Shown: one piece after another, positions 15,554 through 24,669 of the stretch
Numbering within the stretch: position 1 is the stretch's first letter
Layout of the letters: each line of letters begins with the position of its first letter
Source: Coriobacteriales bacterium
GTDB lineage: Bacteria; Actinomycetota; Coriobacteriia; Coriobacteriales; UBA8131
Reading direction: 5' to 3'
Assembly: GCA_031263105.1 (NCBI GenBank)
Contig: JAISGJ010000063.1
Span: forward strand, 1-41,704
DNA length: 41,704 bases
The notes under the pieces: generated by a model
What the model was told of the DNA's origin: nothing
What the model saw: the letters and a program-made list of their open reading frames with translations, nothing else
Databases searched by the model: none
Made by a program: the position numbers and the translations under genes

Positions 15554-16561
15554 ATGGCGTTCGTCCCGAACAGGCCCCGCAGACTCTCCGGGGGAGTGCT
15601 CCTGATACTTCTCTGCGTGCTCTCGGTGGCGCTCATGACCCTTTGGGCGCGGGAGGGCGCGACCGGGCCGCTCCATCGGGTGAAGGCCGGGATAGAGACC
15701 GTCACCATGCCGCTGAGGAGCGCCGGCGGGGTCGTCACGGCCCCGCTTGCCGGGCTGGCGGGCTTCTTCGAGGACGTCGCGACCGACTCCATGACCGTGG
15801 ACGCCCTGCGCACGCAGAACGAGGAGCTTCAGTCCCAGGTGATACGCATGGAGGAGTACCGGCAGGAGAACGAGCGCCTCTCCGAGCTGCTCGAGCTCAA
15901 GGACGCCTACAACCTCGCCTCCGTCGGTGCCCGCGTCATCAGCACGAGCAGCGACTCGTGGAACCGGGTGCTCACCATCAACAAGGGCTCCACGGCGGGG
16001 CTTTCCGTCGGCATGCCGGTCCTGAGCGTCAACGGCCTCGTCGGGCAGATCGAGAGCGTCGCCCCCTCGAGCTCGGTGGTGCGCCTCATCACGGACGCGA
16101 GCAGCGGCGTCTCCGCCTTCCTGCAGGCGGGGCGCGACGAAGGCGTGCTGTCCGGCTCGGTGGACGGCATCCTGCACCTCGACTTCGTCCCGCTCGGCAT
16201 CGAGGTCGTGCCCGGCGACGCCGTCATAACCTCGGGCGCCGGCGGCGTCTACCCCAAGGGCATTCCCATCGGCGAGGTCGCGACCGTGAGCAGCGTCCCC
16301 TCAGACGTCTATCAGACCATCACCGTCAAGCCCATCACGCGCGTCGCGGCCTATGAGGAGGTGCTCGTCCTCATCGGCAGCGAGGCGGAGATAGAGGCGT
16401 CCGCCCAGGGCCAGGGCGCGGCGCAGGGAGCGGGCCAGGATGCGGAACAGGGCGCTGCCCAGGGCGAGGGCGCGGCGCAGGGCGAGGGCCAGGGCGAGGG
16501 CGCGGCGCAGGGCCAGGATGTGGGCCAGGGCCAGGCGTCCGGGGGGGAGGCGGGGCGATGA
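15554..16561 (+). CDS. mreC: Rod shape-determining protein MreC
   Basis: A bitopic scaffold that activates PBP2-RodA. The 335-aa protein has one N-terminal membrane segment (about 15-35), a coiled coil (about 78-115, TQNEELQSQVIRMEEYRQEN) and the two beta-barrel MreC domain (about 120-275). The C-terminal 50 residues are an unusual Ala/Gln/Gly/Glu tail built of repeated GQGEGAAQG units. At DNA level this is a short-period repeat that may vary in length. The stop overlaps the mreD start by four bases (ATGA). Confidence 0.95.
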   Translation: MAFVPNRPRRLSGGVLLILLCVLSVALMTLWAREGATGPLHRVKAGIETVTMPLRSAGGVVTAPLAGLAGFFEDVATDSMTVDALRTQNEELQSQVIRMEEYRQENERLSELLELKDAYNLASVGARVISTSSDSWNRVLTINKGSTAGLSVGMPVLSVNGLVGQIESVAPSSSVVRLITDASSGVSAFLQAGRDEGVLSGSVDGILHLDFVPLGIEVVPGDAVITSGAGGVYPKGIPIGEVATVSSVPSDVYQTITVKPITRVAAYEEVLVLIGSEAEIEASAQGQGAAQGAGQDAEQGAAQGEGAAQGEGQGEGAAQGQDVGQGQASGGEAGR

Positions 16562-17094
16562 ACACCGATGCGCCCTCTGCGCCCCCCCTGTTCACGGCCG
16601 TAGGCGCCCTCGTCGCCTTCCTCCTTCAGCTGATGCTTGCGCCCAACATCGCGATCCTCGACGCCGTGCCGAACTTCATCCTGGGCTTCGTCATCCTTAA
16701 CGCGATGCGCTGCAACACCGTCCGCTCGACCCTGCTCGGCTTCCTGCTCGGCCTGCTGTACGACCTCATGGCCCAAGGCCCGCTCGGCATCCTGTCCTTC
16801 GTCGGTGCGCTTGTGGGCTACAGCACAAGCTCGCTCGGCCGCGACCTCGTCTCGCAGGCCTGGCCCGTCCGGGCCTTCGCCCTCCTGCTCGCGGCCTTCG
16901 TCGGCGAGCTGCTCCATGCCGCCCTTCTCGCCCTCCTCGGCTACGACCCCGACTTCCTGCTGTCCCTTGGCATGCGCGTGGTGCCGGGTGCCCTGTACCT
17001 GGGCGTGTTCGGCCTCGTCACGTTCCTGCTCATGCATCTCGTCGAGGAGCGCAGCAGGAAGAACCCAGGGGCGCTCAAGGGCAAGTTCGACTGA
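16558..17094 (+). CDS. mreD: Rod shape-determining protein MreD
   Basis: An integral membrane partner of MreC. The 178-aa protein is almost entirely hydrophobic with about five membrane helices (for example ALVAFLLQLMLAPNIAILDAV, FVGALVGY, LLLAAFVGELLHAALLALL). It contains the GLLYDLMAQGPLGI segment typical of MreD. Translationally coupled to mreC by ATGA, with mrdA starting 2 bp after its stop. Confidence 0.93.
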   Translation: MNTDAPSAPPLFTAVGALVAFLLQLMLAPNIAILDAVPNFILGFVILNAMRCNTVRSTLLGFLLGLLYDLMAQGPLGILSFVGALVGYSTSSLGRDLVSQAWPVRAFALLLAAFVGELLHAALLALLGYDPDFLLSLGMRVVPGALYLGVFGLVTFLLMHLVEERSRKNPGALKGKFD

Positions 17095-17095
17095 C

Positions 17096-19171
17096 ATGGA
17101 TCCCGTCGCCCTTACAGCCGTCATCGCTGCGGCGGCGTTCGTCGTCGTGTTCTCCGCGCTGCTCGCCGTGCGCGCCCTCCGCCGCCGTGCGCGCAAGGGG
17201 CTGTTTGTGCGGGAAGGGTTCGGACGCCATGCCGTGCCGGCCGGCGTCGGCGGAGGCGACGTGCGCAAGCCCGACGTCGCCGCCAGGAAGGAGCGCAAGG
17301 AGCGGCATGGCCGCCTGTATGCGCTCGGCATCGTCGTGGCAGGGATATTCGGCACTCTCGCCATGAGGCTCTGGTCCCTGCAGATGATCTCCGGCTCGTC
17401 CTATCAGAGGCAGGCCGAGCAGAACATGACCTCCGAGGCGTCCATTCCCGCCCCCCGTGGGCGCATCCTCGACAGGAACGGCGAGGTGCTCGTCGGGAAC
17501 CGGCCCTTCCTGTGCGTGATGGCGCCCAAGAGCGCTCTGGACGACCCGGTGCTCGTGGGCCTTCTCTCGCTGGTGCTCGGCATACCGAAGGGCGTGGTGA
17601 GGGGCAAGCTGCGCAACGACAGCCTGGGCGTGCAGGCGAACCGGGTCCTTGCCACCGACGTGTCGATGGAGATGGTCGCCTTCATACGGGAGCACCAGCG
17701 GATATTCCCGGGGGTGGAGGTCGTCGAGCGCACGGTCAGGACCTACCCCCACGGCAGGCTCGCCGCCCATTCCCTGGGCTACATCGGGCCGGTCTCCGAG
17801 GCCGACCTCCGTCTTCCCAACCCCTCCATCGCCTATGAGGGGGACGACTACGTCGGCAAGAGCGGTGCGGAGTTCGCCTTCGAGGGCGTCCTGCAGGGCA
17901 CGCGCGGCACGCGCACCTACCGCGTCGACGTCGAGGGCAACCCCGTCGCCCTGCTCAGCGAGTCGCCGCCGCAGGGCGGCTCGGACGTCTGCCTCACCAT
18001 CGACCTCGAGCTCCAGAAGGCGACCGACCGCATCATCGGGGAGGTGCTCGTCTCCTCCCATCAGAAAGGCTTCGTCCACGCGAACGCCGGGGCGCTCGTC
18101 TGCCTCGACATAGAGGACGGGGGCGTCCTCGCCTCGTCGAGCTACCCCAGCTACGACCCCGGCGAACTGGCCACCGGCATCTCCGACGAGCTCTGGGAGG
18201 AGCTGACCCGCGAGGGTTCCGGCTATCCGTTGAACGACCGGGTCATCGCAGGGCTGTACCCCGCCGCGTCCACCTTCAAGGCGTTCATGGCCCTTGCAGG
18301 GCTTGCGCACGGCGTCATCGGGGGAGGCACGCAGGCGACCTGCACCGGCCTGTGGGAGGGCTACGGCGAGAAGTGGCCGCAGAAGTGCTGGATATGGCCC
18401 AGCGGCCATGGCACCCTCGGCCTCGAAGAGGCGATCAACCAGTCCTGCGACGTGTTCTTCTACGAGGTCGGGGCGGCGTTCTACGAGCGCTGGGAGGAGG
18501 CCTCCGACGAGGAGCGGACCGACGAGCTCCAGGACTTCCTCAAGACCTGGGGCTTCGGGTCCGTGACCGGTGTGGACATTCCCGGCGAGGCGGAGGGGCG
18601 GGTGCCGGACGCCGACTGGAAGCGCGCGGCCTTCTCGGCGACGCCGGAGGGCGCACAGTGGCAGCCCGGGGACATGAGCAACATGAGCATCGGCCAGGGC
18701 GACCTCCTCATCACCCCCCTGCAGCTGGCGAACGGCTATGCGGGCATCGCACGCAGGAAGATGCTCAGGCCGCATCTCTTCCACCGGGTCCTCAACGACG
18801 AGGGGGAGCTCGTCGTCGCGGGCGCCCCCGAGGAGAGCGAGGTGCAGCCCGTCATCGACGATGCGGCGATCGCCCGTGTCGAGGACGGCCTGCGCCGCGT
18901 CATCGCCCGGACGGGAGGGGCCTTCGACCTGCTGCCCGTCCAGGTGGCGGGAAAGACGGGAACGGCGGAGGTCGCGGCCGCGCAGGCCGACTTCTCCTGG
19001 TTCGTGGGCTTTGCCCCTGCCGAGGCGCCCAAATACTGCGTCGCCTGTCTCGTCGAGCAGGCCGGGGACGGCTCGTCGGCGGCGGTGCTGGGCGTCCAGC
19101 ACACGCTCGCTGCGATCTACGGGGTCGATGCGGGGGAGATAGTCGTGACCGAGGGAAGCCGGGAGCGCTGA
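17096..19171 (+). CDS. mrdA: Penicillin-binding protein 2, elongation transpeptidase
   Basis: A class B transpeptidase that crosslinks peptidoglycan with RodA. The 691-aa protein has a pedestal domain (about 95-290) and a transpeptidase domain. The catalytic motifs are S392-T-F-K395 (in YPAASTFKAF), S450-C-D452 and K620-T-G622 (VAGKTGTAEV). It shows two hydrophobic segments, residues 4-25 and 74-92, separated by about 45 mostly basic residues. Most PBP2 proteins have only one, so topology may differ or the first may be a membrane hairpin. ATG 17096 lies 2 bp after the mreD stop; the frame extends further upstream only inside mreD. Confidence 0.95.
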   Translation: MDPVALTAVIAAAAFVVVFSALLAVRALRRRARKGLFVREGFGRHAVPAGVGGGDVRKPDVAARKERKERHGRLYALGIVVAGIFGTLAMRLWSLQMISGSSYQRQAEQNMTSEASIPAPRGRILDRNGEVLVGNRPFLCVMAPKSALDDPVLVGLLSLVLGIPKGVVRGKLRNDSLGVQANRVLATDVSMEMVAFIREHQRIFPGVEVVERTVRTYPHGRLAAHSLGYIGPVSEADLRLPNPSIAYEGDDYVGKSGAEFAFEGVLQGTRGTRTYRVDVEGNPVALLSESPPQGGSDVCLTIDLELQKATDRIIGEVLVSSHQKGFVHANAGALVCLDIEDGGVLASSSYPSYDPGELATGISDELWEELTREGSGYPLNDRVIAGLYPAASTFKAFMALAGLAHGVIGGGTQATCTGLWEGYGEKWPQKCWIWPSGHGTLGLEEAINQSCDVFFYEVGAAFYERWEEASDEERTDELQDFLKTWGFGSVTGVDIPGEAEGRVPDADWKRAAFSATPEGAQWQPGDMSNMSIGQGDLLITPLQLANGYAGIARRKMLRPHLFHRVLNDEGELVVAGAPEESEVQPVIDDAAIARVEDGLRRVIARTGGAFDLLPVQVAGKTGTAEVAAAQADFSWFVGFAPAEAPKYCVACLVEQAGDGSSAAVLGVQHTLAAIYGVDAGEIVVTEGSRER

Positions 19172-19178
19172 GGACGAC

Positions 19179-20378
19179 ATGCCGGTACAGCCCAAGATAG
19201 TCTCCCCCCAGGGCCCTGCCGCCTTGAGCGTGGCACGCAAGGCGGTGCGGCGCGTCCTTGCGGTCGTCAACCTCCCGCTGCTGCTCGCGCTCGTCGCGTT
19301 GGTCGCCTACGGCCTGCTCGTCGTCAACAGCGCGACCGTCGGCAGCGAGCGCTTCTCCTTCAACCGTCAGCTGCTGGGCGTCGGGATCGGCGTGGTGGCC
19401 GGGGCCGTGCTCTGGCGCGTCGACTACCATCGTCTCGCCGTCCTCGTCGTGCCGCTGCTCGTCCTCGACTTCCTCCTCATCCTCTCCCCGCTGCTGCCCG
19501 TCATCGGCGTGACGGTCAACGGGGCGCGAAGCTGGATAGAGCTGTTCGGCCAGCGGTTCCAGCCGGGCGAGACGGCGAAGATAGTGACCATCGTCGTCAT
19601 GGCGGCACTCGTCGCGCGCTACCGCGGCAGGCTCGACTCCGGCAAGGAGTACCTGAAGTGCCTCGGCATCCTTTTGGCCCTGCTGCTGGCCGTCATGCTG
19701 CAGCCCGACATGGGGACCGGCCTGGTGTTCTTCGCCATCGGCGTCACGGTGCTCTTCGCAGGAGGGGCGAGCTGGAAGTGGCTGCTCGTCACGTTCGTCG
19801 CCGTGGCCGGCGCCGTCGCCCTCGTCATCTGGCTCGACCCCTTCCTCGACGAGGCGTTCGGCTCCGACGTGCTGCTCAAGGACTACCAGATGAACCGGCT
19901 GCTCGTCTTCCTCGACGAGGACCTGGACCCGACCGGGGTGGGGTATAATCTCTCCCAGGCGAAGATAGCCATCGGCTCCGGGGGGATGTTCGGGAAGGGC
20001 CTGCACCAGGCGACCCAGTCGACGCTCGGCTTCCTCCCCGAGGCACCGACGGACTTCATCTTCTGCGTGCTGGCGGAGGAGCTCGGCTTCATGGGCTGCG
20101 TCCTTCTGCTGGGGCTGTACGCGGCGCTTGTCGGCATCGGCCTCTGGGTCGCCGTGAAGGCGGACGACCCCTTCGGCACCCTGATCGTCATGGGCTGCGT
20201 GGGCATGTGGGTGTTCCAGGTCCTGGAGAACATCGGCATGACCTGCGGGCTGATGCCCATCACGGGCATCCCGCTCCCCTTCGTGAGCTACGGGTCGTCG
20301 TTCATGCTCACGAACTTCATGGCAGTGGGGCTGCTCATGTCCATTTGGGCGCATCGCGCCGCACGGAAGGCCAGATGA
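19179..20378 (+). CDS. rodA: Peptidoglycan glycosyltransferase RodA
   Basis: A SEDS-family polymerase that extends glycan strands using lipid II in the elongasome. The 399-aa polytopic protein has about ten membrane helices. SEDS signatures are visible: NGARSWIELFGQRFQPGE, LQPDMGTGLVFF, the extracellular GYNLSQAKIAIGSGGMFGKG segment, the FLPEAPTDFIFCVLAEELGFMG block and GIPLPFVSYGSS. It follows mrdA by 7 bp, the usual SEDS-bPBP pairing. Confidence 0.96.
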   Translation: MPVQPKIVSPQGPAALSVARKAVRRVLAVVNLPLLLALVALVAYGLLVVNSATVGSERFSFNRQLLGVGIGVVAGAVLWRVDYHRLAVLVVPLLVLDFLLILSPLLPVIGVTVNGARSWIELFGQRFQPGETAKIVTIVVMAALVARYRGRLDSGKEYLKCLGILLALLLAVMLQPDMGTGLVFFAIGVTVLFAGGASWKWLLVTFVAVAGAVALVIWLDPFLDEAFGSDVLLKDYQMNRLLVFLDEDLDPTGVGYNLSQAKIAIGSGGMFGKGLHQATQSTLGFLPEAPTDFIFCVLAEELGFMGCVLLLGLYAALVGIGLWVAVKADDPFGTLIVMGCVGMWVFQVLENIGMTCGLMPITGIPLPFVSYGSSFMLTNFMAVGLLMSIWAHRAARKAR

Positions 20379-20409
20379 GGCGCCGTGGTTGCAAGGAAGG
20401 CGGTCGTCG

Positions 20410-21516
20410 ATGAGTAGTCATCGTCTCCCCAGGAAGCGAAGGGCGCGTGCGCTCCCGGTCAGCCCTTCGGGGCTTCTGGAGGCCATCGGCCTCGTCGAGG
20501 AGCAGGGCGCACAGCCGTGCAGGCTCACGGTCCTCGTGGACAGCTCGATAGACCCGGGGCTCCTCTCCTTTGCCCGGCAGGCCTTCCGCCCCCAGGCCGA
20601 CAACCTCGCCGTCGAGGTGACGCCCTATTTCGATGCCGTGCCCCCCATCGCCGAAGACAGCACCCTCGCCGTGGTGCTGGCGGCCGAGGCCCCCGTGACA
20701 GGGCAGCTCCTCGTCCAGGCGCTCAGGCAGCAGGTGCCCGCCGCCGTGGTGACGCTCGACGCCGTGCGCCTCCAGCGCCTTGCGCGCGACCGCTACAACG
20801 AGATAGACCCCCTCTCCATCGTGACCGTGGAGGAGCGCGGGGCGGGGCGCAGGGCGTCCCGGGAGGAGCGCGGGGCAGTGCAGGGCGCGGGGCGCGGGGC
20901 GCAGGGCGCGGAGCGCGGGGCGGGGCCCAAGGCGCAGGGGCGCTTCGAGCGGCTGTTCGACGCGCTCGGGGCCTGGGTCGTCCGCAGGCTCCCGGACGAG
21001 CAGCTTGCCCTGGCGCGCGCCCTCGGATTCGTGCGCGGGCCGTTCGTGAGGAACGCCGTCCAGGCGGTCGCCCTGCAGAACGCGGCGATAGCGGCCGTCT
21101 TCTTCCTCCCCGGTGCCGACATGCCGCTTCTGACCTTGAACCAGATGAGGCTCTTCCTCAGGATAGCGGCGGCCTATGACGTGGCGTTCGACCGCCAGCG
21201 CATCTACGAGCTCGCCGTCCTTCTGCTCTCGGGCCTCGGCTTCCGCACGTTGGCCCGTCGGCTCGTCGGCATGGTGCCGGTGCTGGGCTGGGCCGTCCGT
21301 GGGGGAGTCGGCTATACCGGCACCTTGGCGATAGGCGCGGCGGCACAGGAGTACTTCGAGAGGGGCGGGGACCTGCGCTCCCTTCTCGCGCGCCCGCAGG
21401 GCCGGTCGCAGCCGGACGCGGGGCCGTCGGACGCGGGGCAGCCGGATGAGGGGCAGCCGGATACCGAGCAGCCGGACGCGGGGCCGTCGGACGCGAAGGC
21501 CGGTGTGCGCCCTTGA
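20410..21516 (+). CDS. DUF697-like membrane-associated protein
   Basis: A 368-aa protein resembling the DUF697/YcjF family in its C-terminal half: GFVRGPFVRNAV..., MPLLTLNQMRLFLRIAAAYD and VRGGVGYTGTLAIGAAAQEYFERGGD, with two hydrophobic helical stretches. The N-terminal half (VLVDSSIDPGLLSFARQAF) looks like an alpha/beta fold without the P-loop seen in GTPase relatives. A Gly/Ala/Arg/Glu-rich low-complexity insert lies near residues 145-178, and the tail is a repeated Asp-Ala-Gly-Pro-Ser/Gln-Pro-Asp unit. ATG 20410 has aaggaagg upstream. Function unknown; the position after rodA may hint at an envelope role. Confidence 0.75.
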   Translation: MSSHRLPRKRRARALPVSPSGLLEAIGLVEEQGAQPCRLTVLVDSSIDPGLLSFARQAFRPQADNLAVEVTPYFDAVPPIAEDSTLAVVLAAEAPVTGQLLVQALRQQVPAAVVTLDAVRLQRLARDRYNEIDPLSIVTVEERGAGRRASREERGAVQGAGRGAQGAERGAGPKAQGRFERLFDALGAWVVRRLPDEQLALARALGFVRGPFVRNAVQAVALQNAAIAAVFFLPGADMPLLTLNQMRLFLRIAAAYDVAFDRQRIYELAVLLLSGLGFRTLARRLVGMVPVLGWAVRGGVGYTGTLAIGAAAQEYFERGGDLRSLLARPQGRSQPDAGPSDAGQPDEGQPDTEQPDAGPSDAKAGVRP

Positions 21517-23474
21517 GCGAGGACGTCTCCTTGTGGGAGAGGATAGAGCCGCTGCTGGCGAAGGTCGAGCGGCCCTCCCGCTACCTCGACCACGAGTACC
21601 GCGCGGCGCGGCCGCGCAAGGCAGCCTACCGCGCGGCGCTGCTGTATCCCGACACCTACGAGCTGGGGCAGTCGAACCAGGCGATAGCCATCCTGTACAG
21701 CATCATAAACGGCCTCGACGGCTGTGCGGCCGAGCGCGTGTACCTGCCCTGGGTCGACATGATCGCCCTCATGCGCACGGAGGGCATACCCCTGTTCACG
21801 CTCGAGGGCACTGCGCCCGTCGCCTCGTTCGACCTGTTGGGCGTCACCTTGCCCCACGAGCTGGCGGCAACGAACATCCTCGAGGCGCTCGACCTGGCGG
21901 GCCTGCCCCTGCACAGCGCCGAGCGCGACGCGCGCCACCCCCTGGTCCTCGGCGGCGGGCCGGGAGCGTTCAACCCCGAGCCGCTGGCGCCGTTCTTCGA
22001 CGCCTTCGTCGTCGGCGAGGGCGAGGAGGTCATAGCCGAGGTCGTCGCGGCCCATCGTGCGCAGCTCGAGGGCGGCGGGGCCCGCGGGGGCCATGACGTC
22101 CGCGCCGCCCGCGAGTCCCACGAGTCCCGCGAGGCCCAGGGTGCCCGCGAGTCCCGCGAGGTCCAGGATCTCCGCGAGGCCCGTGCCGCCCGCGAGGCCC
22201 TGCTCCTGTCCCTCGCCTCCCTTGAGGGGCTGTACGTCCCCTCCCTGTATGCGCCCTCCTCCTCCGGCCTTGTCCCCCGCCACCCGGCGGCCCCGCCCGT
22301 CGTCACCAAGCGCGTCGTGGCGGACTTCGACGCCTGCCCCTCGGTCTGCGACCCCGTGGTCCCCTTTGCCGAGGTCGCCCACGACCGCCTTGCGGTCGAG
22401 GTGCTGCGCGGCTGCAGCAGGGGCTGCCGCTTCTGCCAGGCAGGGATGACCTACCGTCCCGTCCGCGAGCGGACGGCCGACACCATCGTCGCCGCCGTTG
22501 CGCAGGGACTCGCTGCCACAGGCTTCGACGAAGTCAGCCTCACCTCGCTTTCGACGACCGACCACTCGCAGATAGAGCAGGTGCTCCGCCGCCTCAACCG
22601 CCTCCTCGAAGGCACAGGGGTCGGCGTCAGCATACCCTCGCAGCGCCTGGACGCCTTCGGCATCGACATGGCGCGCCTGGTGGCGGGGGAGAAGAAGGCG
22701 GGGCTGACCTTTGCGCCCGAGGCGGGCACCCAGCGTCTGCGCGACGCCATCAACAAGAACGTCACCGAGGACGACCTGCTCGATGCCGTCAGGCGCGCCA
22801 TGGAGGCGGGCTGGCGCCGCTGCAAGCTGTACTTCATGATAGGCCTGCCCGGCGAGACCGACGACGACGTGCAGGGCATCGCCACCCTTGCGAACCGTGC
22901 GTTCGCAGCGGCAAAGGACGCGGTCGAGCCAAACAGGCGCGGCGGGGTGCGCATGACCGTCAGCGTCGCCGTCTTCGTTCCCAAGCCCCACACGCCCTTT
23001 CAATGGGGAGGCCAGCTCGCCCGCGACGAGGTCGCGCGCCGCATCGCCCTGCTCCGGTCGGCAGGCCTCAGCAAGGGCATCGACCTGCGCTGGCACGACC
23101 CTGGGACCTCCCGCATCGAGGCGGCGCTCTCCCGCGCGGGCCGGGAGGCCGCAGCCCTTGTCGAGCAGGCCTGGCGCCAAGGCGCGCTCTTCGATGCCTG
23201 GAGCGAGCGCTTCGACGAGGTCCCGTGGGAGGCCGCCGCCGCACACACGGGCCTGGGCCTGTCCGCCCTGGCCGAGCGGGACTACGCCCTTGACGAGGCG
23301 CTGCCATGGGGCCACATCCACAGCGGCGTCTCCGTCGGCTTCCTCAAGGAGGAGCTTGCGCGCTCACGTGAGGCCGCGACGCTCGGGGACTGCTCCTTCG
23401 GCGGCTGTAGCGCCTGCGGCGTCTGCACGGAGCTTGACGTGCAGGTGCGCCTCGGAGGGGAGTGCCGTGGCTGA
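21513..23474 (+). CDS. B12-binding-domain radical SAM protein, TIGR03960 type
   Basis: A 653-aa radical SAM protein of unknown reaction. The N-terminal B12-binding-like domain (about 40-180) is followed by the core with the cluster motif C301-x3-C305-x2-C308 (GCSRGCRFCQ). A Cys-rich C-terminus follows (DCSFGGCSACGVC), suggesting a second metal or cluster site. Residues about 188-230 are an Arg/Glu/Ala/Ser repeat insert absent from a compact fold. The start is probably TTG 21513, overlapping the upstream stop (TTGA); no closer ATG fits the conserved N-terminus. It is paired with the TIGR03936-type gene, which overlaps its end by 8 bp, as is usual for this couple. Confidence 0.88.
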   Translation: MSEDVSLWERIEPLLAKVERPSRYLDHEYRAARPRKAAYRAALLYPDTYELGQSNQAIAILYSIINGLDGCAAERVYLPWVDMIALMRTEGIPLFTLEGTAPVASFDLLGVTLPHELAATNILEALDLAGLPLHSAERDARHPLVLGGGPGAFNPEPLAPFFDAFVVGEGEEVIAEVVAAHRAQLEGGGARGGHDVRAARESHESREAQGARESREVQDLREARAAREALLLSLASLEGLYVPSLYAPSSSGLVPRHPAAPPVVTKRVVADFDACPSVCDPVVPFAEVAHDRLAVEVLRGCSRGCRFCQAGMTYRPVRERTADTIVAAVAQGLAATGFDEVSLTSLSTTDHSQIEQVLRRLNRLLEGTGVGVSIPSQRLDAFGIDMARLVAGEKKAGLTFAPEAGTQRLRDAINKNVTEDDLLDAVRRAMEAGWRRCKLYFMIGLPGETDDDVQGIATLANRAFAAAKDAVEPNRRGGVRMTVSVAVFVPKPHTPFQWGGQLARDEVARRIALLRSAGLSKGIDLRWHDPGTSRIEAALSRAGREAAALVEQAWRQGALFDAWSERFDEVPWEAAAAHTGLGLSALAERDYALDEALPWGHIHSGVSVGFLKEELARSREAATLGDCSFGGCSACGVCTELDVQVRLGGECRG

Positions 23475-24144
23475 GGTGCGCTTCAGGCTCAGGGTCAGGT
23501 ACCGCAAGCAGGGGCGCCTGCGCTTCCTCTCCCATCTCGAGGTCGTGCGCGCGATGGAGCGCATGGTGCGGCGCGCGCAGCTCCCCTATGCGGTGAGCCA
23601 GGGCTTCAACGCCCATATGCGCTATGCGCCCGGCCCCGCCCTGCCGGTCGGCACAGGAGGCCTCGAGGAGTGCTTCGACGTCTGGCTCACCGCCTTCCTG
23701 CCCTGCGACGAGGCGCTTGCCCGCCTGCAGGAGGCGGGCGTCGGGGACCTGGACGTCGTCGGCGTCTCCTACGTCGACCCACGTGCGAAGGGCCTGCAGG
23801 CGACGCACGTCCACGAGGGCTACGAGGTGCTGCTCGCCTCGAAGGCCCTCACCTGCGCAGGCCTTGACGAGGCCCTGCATGCGCTGAGGGCGCGCGGCGA
23901 GATGTCGGTCGTCAGGGGCGGGAAGGAGAAGCGCTACGACCTCACGCAGGCCTTCGACCGTCCGCCGGAGGTGCGTGAGGGCACCGCGCCCGGCCTCATC
24001 GAGCTCAGGCTCGCCCTGCGCTCCGTCGAGCAGGGCTCCCTGCGTCCTGCTGCGCTCCTTGGGGCGGCCATCGGAAGCGGCATCGACTGGACCTTGGAGT
24101 CGGTGACCCGCGTGCGCCTTTCGGAAGACGAGGTCGAGGGATAG
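23467..24144 (+). CDS. Radical SAM-linked protein, TIGR03936/DUF2344 type
   Basis: A 225-aa partner of the upstream radical SAM protein. Its family features include the N-terminal RYRKQGRLRFLSHLEVVRAMERMVRRA and AVSQGFNAHMRYAPGPALPVGT blocks. The start is GTG 23467, inside the last codons of the upstream gene, giving an 8-bp overlap and strong coupling; the longer open frame upstream is antisense-like shadow of the radical SAM gene. In some bacteria the pair is fused into one polypeptide, which supports a joint function in RNA or cofactor chemistry, still undefined. Confidence 0.88.
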   Translation: MAEVRFRLRVRYRKQGRLRFLSHLEVVRAMERMVRRAQLPYAVSQGFNAHMRYAPGPALPVGTGGLEECFDVWLTAFLPCDEALARLQEAGVGDLDVVGVSYVDPRAKGLQATHVHEGYEVLLASKALTCAGLDEALHALRARGEMSVVRGGKEKRYDLTQAFDRPPEVREGTAPGLIELRLALRSVEQGSLRPAALLGAAIGSGIDWTLESVTRVRLSEDEVEG

Positions 24145-24152
24145 GGGAGGGC

Positions 24153-24632
24153 ATGGCGGGGCTGCACATCGACCTGCTCGCCGTCGGCAGGCTCAAGGAG
24201 GACTACTGGGCCGCAGCCTGCGCGGAGTACGCGAGGCGCCTGGGACGTTACGCGCGCATACGGGTATGCGAGGTCCCTGACACGGGCGCACGCTCGTCGC
24301 ACGACGTGGGCCGTGCGCTTCGTGAGGAGGCCGCGCAGCTGCGCAGGAGGCTGCCGGCCGGCGCCTGCACGGCCATGCTCGACAGCGGGGGCGCGCAGCT
24401 TTCGAGCGAGGGGCTCGCCGCGTTCGTAGCCGAAAGGCAGGGCGAGGCCCATGGCGGGCTGTGCTTCGTCATAGGCGGCTCGTGGGGCATCGACGAAGGG
24501 CTTAAACGGGAGGCGGACCTGCTCTTGTCCCTCGGTCCGCTCACCCTTCCCCACAACCTTGCACGGGTGGTGCTGCTCGAGCAGCTGTACCGTGCCTTCA
24601 AGATTATCAACGGGGAGCCCTACCATAAGTGA
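24153..24632 (+). CDS. rlmH: 23S rRNA pseudouridine-1915 N3-methyltransferase RlmH
   Basis: A SPOUT-class methyltransferase that methylates pseudouridine 1915 of 23S rRNA in assembled ribosomes. The 159-aa length and SPOUT knot signature are typical: FVIGGSWGIDEGL, then LGPLTLPHNLARVVLLEQLYRA and the terminal NGEPYHK. A good Shine-Dalgarno (ggggaggg) precedes ATG 24153. It sits 8 bp after the radical SAM-linked gene. Confidence 0.96.
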   Translation: MAGLHIDLLAVGRLKEDYWAAACAEYARRLGRYARIRVCEVPDTGARSSHDVGRALREEAAQLRRRLPAGACTAMLDSGGAQLSSEGLAAFVAERQGEAHGGLCFVIGGSWGIDEGLKREADLLLSLGPLTLPHNLARVVLLEQLYRAFKIINGEPYHK

Positions 24633-24669
24633 TATGATGGTGTTTTGCTACGTGACGGAAGGATTGCCC

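Noticed and set aside
13805-16177. A 790-aa minus-strand open frame across ndk, mreB and mreC
   Set aside because: It is a shadow of well-defined genes in high-GC DNA. It has no domain signature and no start context.
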